A stretch of DNA of 64,000 nucleotides, taken from assembly GCF_017353515.1 (NCBI RefSeq), contig NZ_JAFMPY010000003.1, positions 334,528-398,527 on the forward strand. Reading direction: 5' to 3'. The notes beneath the pieces were generated by a model that was not told the origin of the DNA, did not search any database, and worked only from the letters and a program-made list of their open reading frames with translations. The stretch is from Jiella sonneratiae (GTDB lineage Bacteria > Pseudomonadota > Alphaproteobacteria > Rhizobiales > Rhizobiaceae). The number at the start of each line of letters is the position of its first letter. The first letter of the stretch is position 1. Shown piece by piece: positions 60,960 through 64,000 of this stretch. The position numbers and the translations under genes were made by a program.

Positions 60960-61406
60960 ATGTTCGACAAGCCGATCGACTACAAGACCTGGATCCTCGT
61001 CGCCGACGGGGAGAAGGCATTGTTTCTGGAAAATGTCGGCGACGGCGAACTGCCGAATTTCGAGATCCGCCGGGTCGAGGAGCAGGAGAACCCGCCGGAC
61101 CGCGAGCAGGGCGCCCACCGCCCCGGCCGCCTCGGCGATGCCGGCAGCGGCCACCGCTCGGCGGTGGCGGACACCGACTGGCACGAACTCGGCAAGGAGC
61201 GCTTTGCGGCATCGATCGCCGAGATGCTCTACCGGATGGCGCATCGCGGCCGCTTCGAGAAGATCGTCCTGGTCGCGCCGCCGAAGATTCTCGGCGAGAT
61301 GCGCCAGCATCTGCACAAGGAGGTCGAGGCGCGCGTGGTCGGCGAGGTCGCGAAGGACCTCACCAACCATCCGGTCGACAGGATCGAGCAGCTGCTCGCG
61401 GCCTGA
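60960..61406 (+). CDS. Host attachment-family protein
   Basis: 148 residues matching the Host_attach (DUF2267-unrelated) family seen in Agrobacterium and Sinorhizobium: WILVADGEKALFLENVGDG at the N-terminus, AHRPGRLGDAGSGHRSAV in the middle, FAASIAEMLYRMAHRGRFEK and LVAPPKILGEMRQHL. The family name comes from plant-attachment screens; the fold resembles eRF1-type nucleases or ribosome factors and the activity is unknown. The ATG has AAGGAG six bases upstream, which overrides earlier in-frame starts. Confidence 0.82.
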   Translation: MFDKPIDYKTWILVADGEKALFLENVGDGELPNFEIRRVEEQENPPDREQGAHRPGRLGDAGSGHRSAVADTDWHELGKERFAASIAEMLYRMAHRGRFEKIVLVAPPKILGEMRQHLHKEVEARVVGEVAKDLTNHPVDRIEQLLAA

Positions 61407-61676
61407 CGGCGAACCATCGCCCGGCGGCATCCGCCGCGGCCGCAATTGATCAAATGCCCGGACGGCCACCCCCGCGGCGGCCGTCCGGCGCCTGGTTGGA
61501 CGACACGGGGACCGCATGCGTCCATGAAATTCCGGCCGTGGGCGCCGGCCGCAATCATGCCGGGTCAGGCATTCGAGACGCTGGCGGGCAGCGCCCGACG
61601 ACGACGGGCAGGACGGGCCCGCCATGAGCCTCTGATCCCGGAGGAAATCATCGAAATTATTTCGCGATCGGCGGTC

Positions 61677-62954
61677 TCAGTGCCGATTGCGTGGGTAATG
61701 GCGGTCAATGCGGGCGTTTGGCGGGCTCACGGCGGCCAAATGCGATCCCATCGCGACGAGCATCATGGCACCGGCCAGAAGGAAGGTTAGGCGCATTCCG
61801 GCGGCGATATCCGTCGGGAGGGCATTGGTGAACTCCTCGGTTCCGACGCCGAAGGCGAAGACGGCTCCCATGAACGATGCCCCGGCGATCAGCCCGATAT
61901 TGCGCGACAGGTTCAACGCGCCGGAAACCGTGCCGCGCCGGTCCTTCGGCACATTCGCCAGCGCGCCTGTGTTATTGGCCGCCTGAAACAACTGATATCC
62001 CGGTGTCAGCACGATGATGGACAACAGATAGCCGCCGACGCCCGTCATATCTGGCGCAAGAGCCAGAAGCATCGCGCCGACCGTCAACAGGATCAGTCCG
62101 ACGGCAAGCACACGGCCACTTCCCCAGCCGTCGACGAGCCGGCCAGCCGGGACCCCGCTGAAGATGGAAATCACCGGACCGACCGCCATCACGAGGCCCA
62201 CATGTCCTGCCTCCAGGCCGAGACCGAGGCTCAGATAGAAGGGGCCGACCACCAGCGTCGCCATCATGACCGCCGCCACCAGTATGTTGACGGCAAGATT
62301 GGGCGCGAGGCGCCGATCGATCATGGACCATGAACCTGCGGCGCGCGGCTTTCTTTTCTCCGGCCCGTGCGGCAGCGTCCTGGCGGCGAGGATCAGGGCA
62401 AGCACCGCCAGCGGCACCTGCACCCAGAAGATGCCACGCCATCCGGTGATGGGAATCATCAGACCGCCGAGCGAGGGGCCGAGTGCCGTTCCCAGTGCCG
62501 ATACCGTGCCGAGCAGGCCCATGGCGCGCCCGACACGCATCTCGCCCGCCGTCTGACGCATCAGCGCCATGGCGAGCGTCATGAGGAATGACGCGCCGAT
62601 GCCCTGCACCGCCCGCGCGCCGATCAACAGCCACAGGTTCGGCGCAACCGCGCACAGCAGCGTCCCGGCGGCGAAGACGGCGAGACCCGTGACGAGCATT
62701 GGTTTCAGTCCGTAACCGTCACCAAGCCAGCCCGCGATGACGACCGAGATCGTCAGGGCCGCAAGATAGGCGACGACGACCCCCTGCACCTGCGCGAACG
62801 GCGCCGAGAATGCTTCGGCCAGCGTCGGCAGCGCGATATTGGCAATGCTGGTGCCCAACGAGGCCAGCAGCATCGCCATGGCCAGCGTTATAGTGACCGA
62901 CCGCGTTTTCGCCGATGCGCATGGTTCCGTTGCGCATGTTTCCGTCCGCTCCAT
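61677..62954 (-). CDS. MFS multidrug-type transporter
   Basis: 425 residues with about twelve membrane segments. The MFS loop 2-3 signature is GWLGDGYGLKPML. Segments include AVQGIGASFLMTLAMALMRQ (motif B/C region of drug exporters) and GLLGTVSALGTALGPSLGG (antiporter motif C). DHA-type efflux of a drug or metabolite is therefore likely. The final 20 residues are basic and soluble (NARIDRHYPRNRH). It is divergent from a MerR-family regulator with a MerR-type operator in the 68-bp gap, so it is probably inducible by that regulator's ligand. The 270-bp gap downstream (61407-61676) shows no gene. Confidence 0.86.
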   Translation of the reverse strand: MERTETCATEPCASAKTRSVTITLAMAMLLASLGTSIANIALPTLAEAFSAPFAQVQGVVVAYLAALTISVVIAGWLGDGYGLKPMLVTGLAVFAAGTLLCAVAPNLWLLIGARAVQGIGASFLMTLAMALMRQTAGEMRVGRAMGLLGTVSALGTALGPSLGGLMIPITGWRGIFWVQVPLAVLALILAARTLPHGPEKRKPRAAGSWSMIDRRLAPNLAVNILVAAVMMATLVVGPFYLSLGLGLEAGHVGLVMAVGPVISIFSGVPAGRLVDGWGSGRVLAVGLILLTVGAMLLALAPDMTGVGGYLLSIIVLTPGYQLFQAANNTGALANVPKDRRGTVSGALNLSRNIGLIAGASFMGAVFAFGVGTEEFTNALPTDIAAGMRLTFLLAGAMMLVAMGSHLAAVSPPNARIDRHYPRNRH

Positions 62955-62997
62955 TCCTTTGCCCCTTGCCTGAATTTCCAGTCGGGAGCAGGTTGCC

Positions 62998-63022
62998 AGT
63001 TAAAGTCAACTTGAGGTCAAGC
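62998..63022. promoter_or_regulatory. MerR-type operator between the MFS and MerR genes
   Basis: On the reverse strand TTGACC-TCAAGTTGACTTTAACTGG-CAACCT shows a -35 hexamer with a 19-bp spacer, the long spacing that MerR-family activators require. The spacer holds an imperfect dyad (ACCTCAAG...CTTTAACT). It overlaps the ribosome site of the MerR gene, fitting autorepression plus activation of the MFS gene. Confidence 0.6.
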
Positions 63023-63472
63023 ATGAAATTCCTGGATATCGGCGAGGTCGCGGCACAAAGCGGAATCAGGCCCTCGGCGCTGCGTTACTACGAAAAGGCC
63101 GGGTTGATTTCCTCGGTCTCGCGGCATGGCATGCGCAGGCAGTTCCCGCCGGAGGTGTTGTTGCAGCTCAAGCTGATCTCCATGGGCAAGGCGGCGGGGT
63201 TCCAGCTGGCGGAAATCTCCGGCATGTTCGGCCGCAACGGCATGCCGGACCTGCCGCGCGACGTTCTCCATCGGAAAGCCGACGAGATCGACCGGCAAAT
63301 CCACGAGTTGACCGCCTTGCGCGACACGCTCCGTCATGTCGCCGACTGTCGTGCGCCTTCGCATATGGAATGCCCGACGTTCCGGCGGCTGGTGGACGTG
63401 GCGGGCAGACATGGAAAGAAACGTGGAAACACGGAGAAGTCGAAGGCGAGAGGCAACCTCCCGCCCTCCTGA
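63023..63472 (+). CDS. MerR-family transcriptional regulator
   Basis: 149 residues. HTH_MerR: LDIGEVAAQSGIRPSALRYY and EKAGLISS, then RHGMRRQFPPEVLLQLKLI, followed by the long dimer helix (KADEIDRQIHELTALRDTLR). Two cysteines flank a loop at the end (VADCRAPSHMECPTF), resembling the SoxR-like branch but without its four-Cys Fe-S set. The ATG has GAGG seven bases upstream; an earlier start at 62915 is not supported. Divergent from the MFS gene and likely its activator. Confidence 0.83.
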   Translation: MKFLDIGEVAAQSGIRPSALRYYEKAGLISSVSRHGMRRQFPPEVLLQLKLISMGKAAGFQLAEISGMFGRNGMPDLPRDVLHRKADEIDRQIHELTALRDTLRHVADCRAPSHMECPTFRRLVDVAGRHGKKRGNTEKSKARGNLPPS

Positions 63473-63873
63473 GCATCAAGAAGCGCGGTTGCGGACGCGC
63501 TCGGCCGGTGGTCGCGACACGGCCGGGTCGGCTTCAGTTTAAAGGGAGGGCTCACGCAGTCGCCCTCCATCAAGCCTGCCACGGTCAAGGTCGTGCCTGT
63601 TCGACCCCGAAGAGGGGGAATAAAGGCGGCACCGTGCGCCTCGGCAGCGTCGCCACAGGAGATCGTATTGTAGACGGGAAACGGCAGCATTCGGCGGTAA
63701 TTCGTTCGCCAGAAGGGCTATGTCTCCGGGCCGGACAAGACCGAAATGGCGGAGGAGGTGTAACAAATACCGAACTCTCTCCCGTGTCGATGGCTTCAGC
63801 ACGGGATCGCAGCGAAAATCTGCGCATCAACGAGTGGCGGAAACTGGGTCTTTAGCCAGAAGAGACGCTCGGC
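63473..63873. other. Gap before the IS21-type end, no gene supported
   Basis: About 400 bp between the MerR regulator and the insertion-sequence end. Short frames on both strands read as low-complexity shadows. No RNA gene, repeat or clear promoter is visible. It may be disturbed DNA beside a mobile element. Confidence 0.5.
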
Positions 63874-64000
63874 TGTGAATCGGCGTGGAATAAGGACCCC
63901 GTTTCAGGGGTGATCGGCGTCCAAACGGGACCCCTGTGACGCAGGGGTTCAAAGTGCCTTCCGAGATTGATCGGAGGCCGAGTTGGGATGCTTGTCGTGG
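63874..64000 (+). mobile_element. Left end of an IS21-family insertion sequence (cut by the window)
   Basis: The end begins TGTGAATCGGCG and carries two copies of a repeated unit, TCGGCGTGGAATAAGGACCC and TCGGCGTCCAAACGGGACCC. Internal multiple end repeats of this kind are characteristic of IS21. About 100 bp later the istA start codon follows (63988). Only the first 127 bases of the element are present; its other end and istB lie outside the window. It is not known from this window whether the copy is complete. Confidence 0.8.
63988..64000 (+). CDS. istA: IS21 transposase IstA, first codons (partial)
   Basis: Only ATG CTT GTC GTG G is present, encoding MLVV, the usual first residues of rhizobial IstA (MLVVE). 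A GGAGG lies eleven bases upstream. Everything else of the gene is outside the window, so the call rests on this start and on the IS21-type end repeats just before it. Confidence 0.65.

Noticed and set aside
63539..63802. Transposase remnant upstream of the IS21 end
   Set aside because: Short frames on both strands show no similarity in wording to IS transposases.

Overview
The window is dense, GC-rich chromosomal DNA from an alphaproteobacterium. Gene content and order point to the Hyphomicrobiales (Rhizobiales): ntrYX-trkA-hfq-hflX, a sigma54-type promoter ahead of glnB-glnA, tyrA-hisC-chorismate mutase, a SAM-II riboswitch on metZ, a long two-domain dCTP deaminase, a VtlR/LsrB-like LysR regulator opposite a DUF1127 gene, and a rhizobial-type intergenic palindrome. 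A family such as Aurantimonadaceae is a guess from overall feel only. Nearly all genes share the same high-GC codon style. The clear exception is an AT-rich orphan gene at 33583-34527.

Layout. 1-4848: end of ntrY, then ntrX, trkA, hfq and hflX, all forward. 4849-5025: three hairpins, one a rhizobial palindrome, between convergent genes. 5026-11122: RhlE-type helicase, alpha/beta hydrolase, a secreted protein, an Omp25/31-type porin-like protein, an omptin-type outer-membrane protein and a small membrane ORF next to the first copy of a 100-bp repeat. 11123-17412: parE, glnA, glnB (all reverse), divergent nnrD, and the second copy of the 100-bp repeat. 17413-27422: small membrane protein, panE, acyl/oxalyl-CoA synthetase, and a PaoABC-like molybdenum aldehyde oxidoreductase operon with two tandem Mo subunits, opposite a TetR regulator. 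27579-32876: tyrA, hisC, chorismate mutase and apaG (reverse), then a secreted ClpP-like/Sel1 repeat protein. 32933-41329: CDP-alcohol phosphatidyltransferase, the AT-rich orphan, metZ with its SAM-II riboswitch and terminator, dcd, UDP-glucose dehydrogenase, tRNA-Pro(GGG), argB, a secreted histidine phosphatase and a VapBC pair. 41587-49068: prpE, a signalling cluster (KaiC-like ATPase coupled to a CheY-like receiver, divergent GAF/HWE-type kinase), HAD hydrolase and mutY. 49384-58072: dciA, a DsbA-like protein, a divergent PPDK-like enzyme, an SLC13 transporter and a cheW / soluble PAS-PAS chemoreceptor pair. 58610-64000: DUF1127 gene with divergent LysR regulator, SleB-type lipoprotein hydrolase, host-attachment-like protein, MFS pump with divergent MerR regulator, and the left end of an IS21-family element cut by the window edge.

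Themes: nitrogen control (NtrYX, PII, GS, sigma54 promoter), amino-acid synthesis (tyrosine, histidine, methionine, arginine), aldehyde or carbonyl oxidation (Pao-like complex with CoA ligase), signalling (KaiC-like module, soluble chemoreceptor) and envelope functions. The items most worth a second look are the KaiC-like/receiver/HWE-kinase module, the omptin-family protein with its catalytic residues in place, the duplicated Mo subunit in one operon, the AT-rich orphan and the divergent PPDK-like enzyme. No prophage, CRISPR array or defence island was seen.
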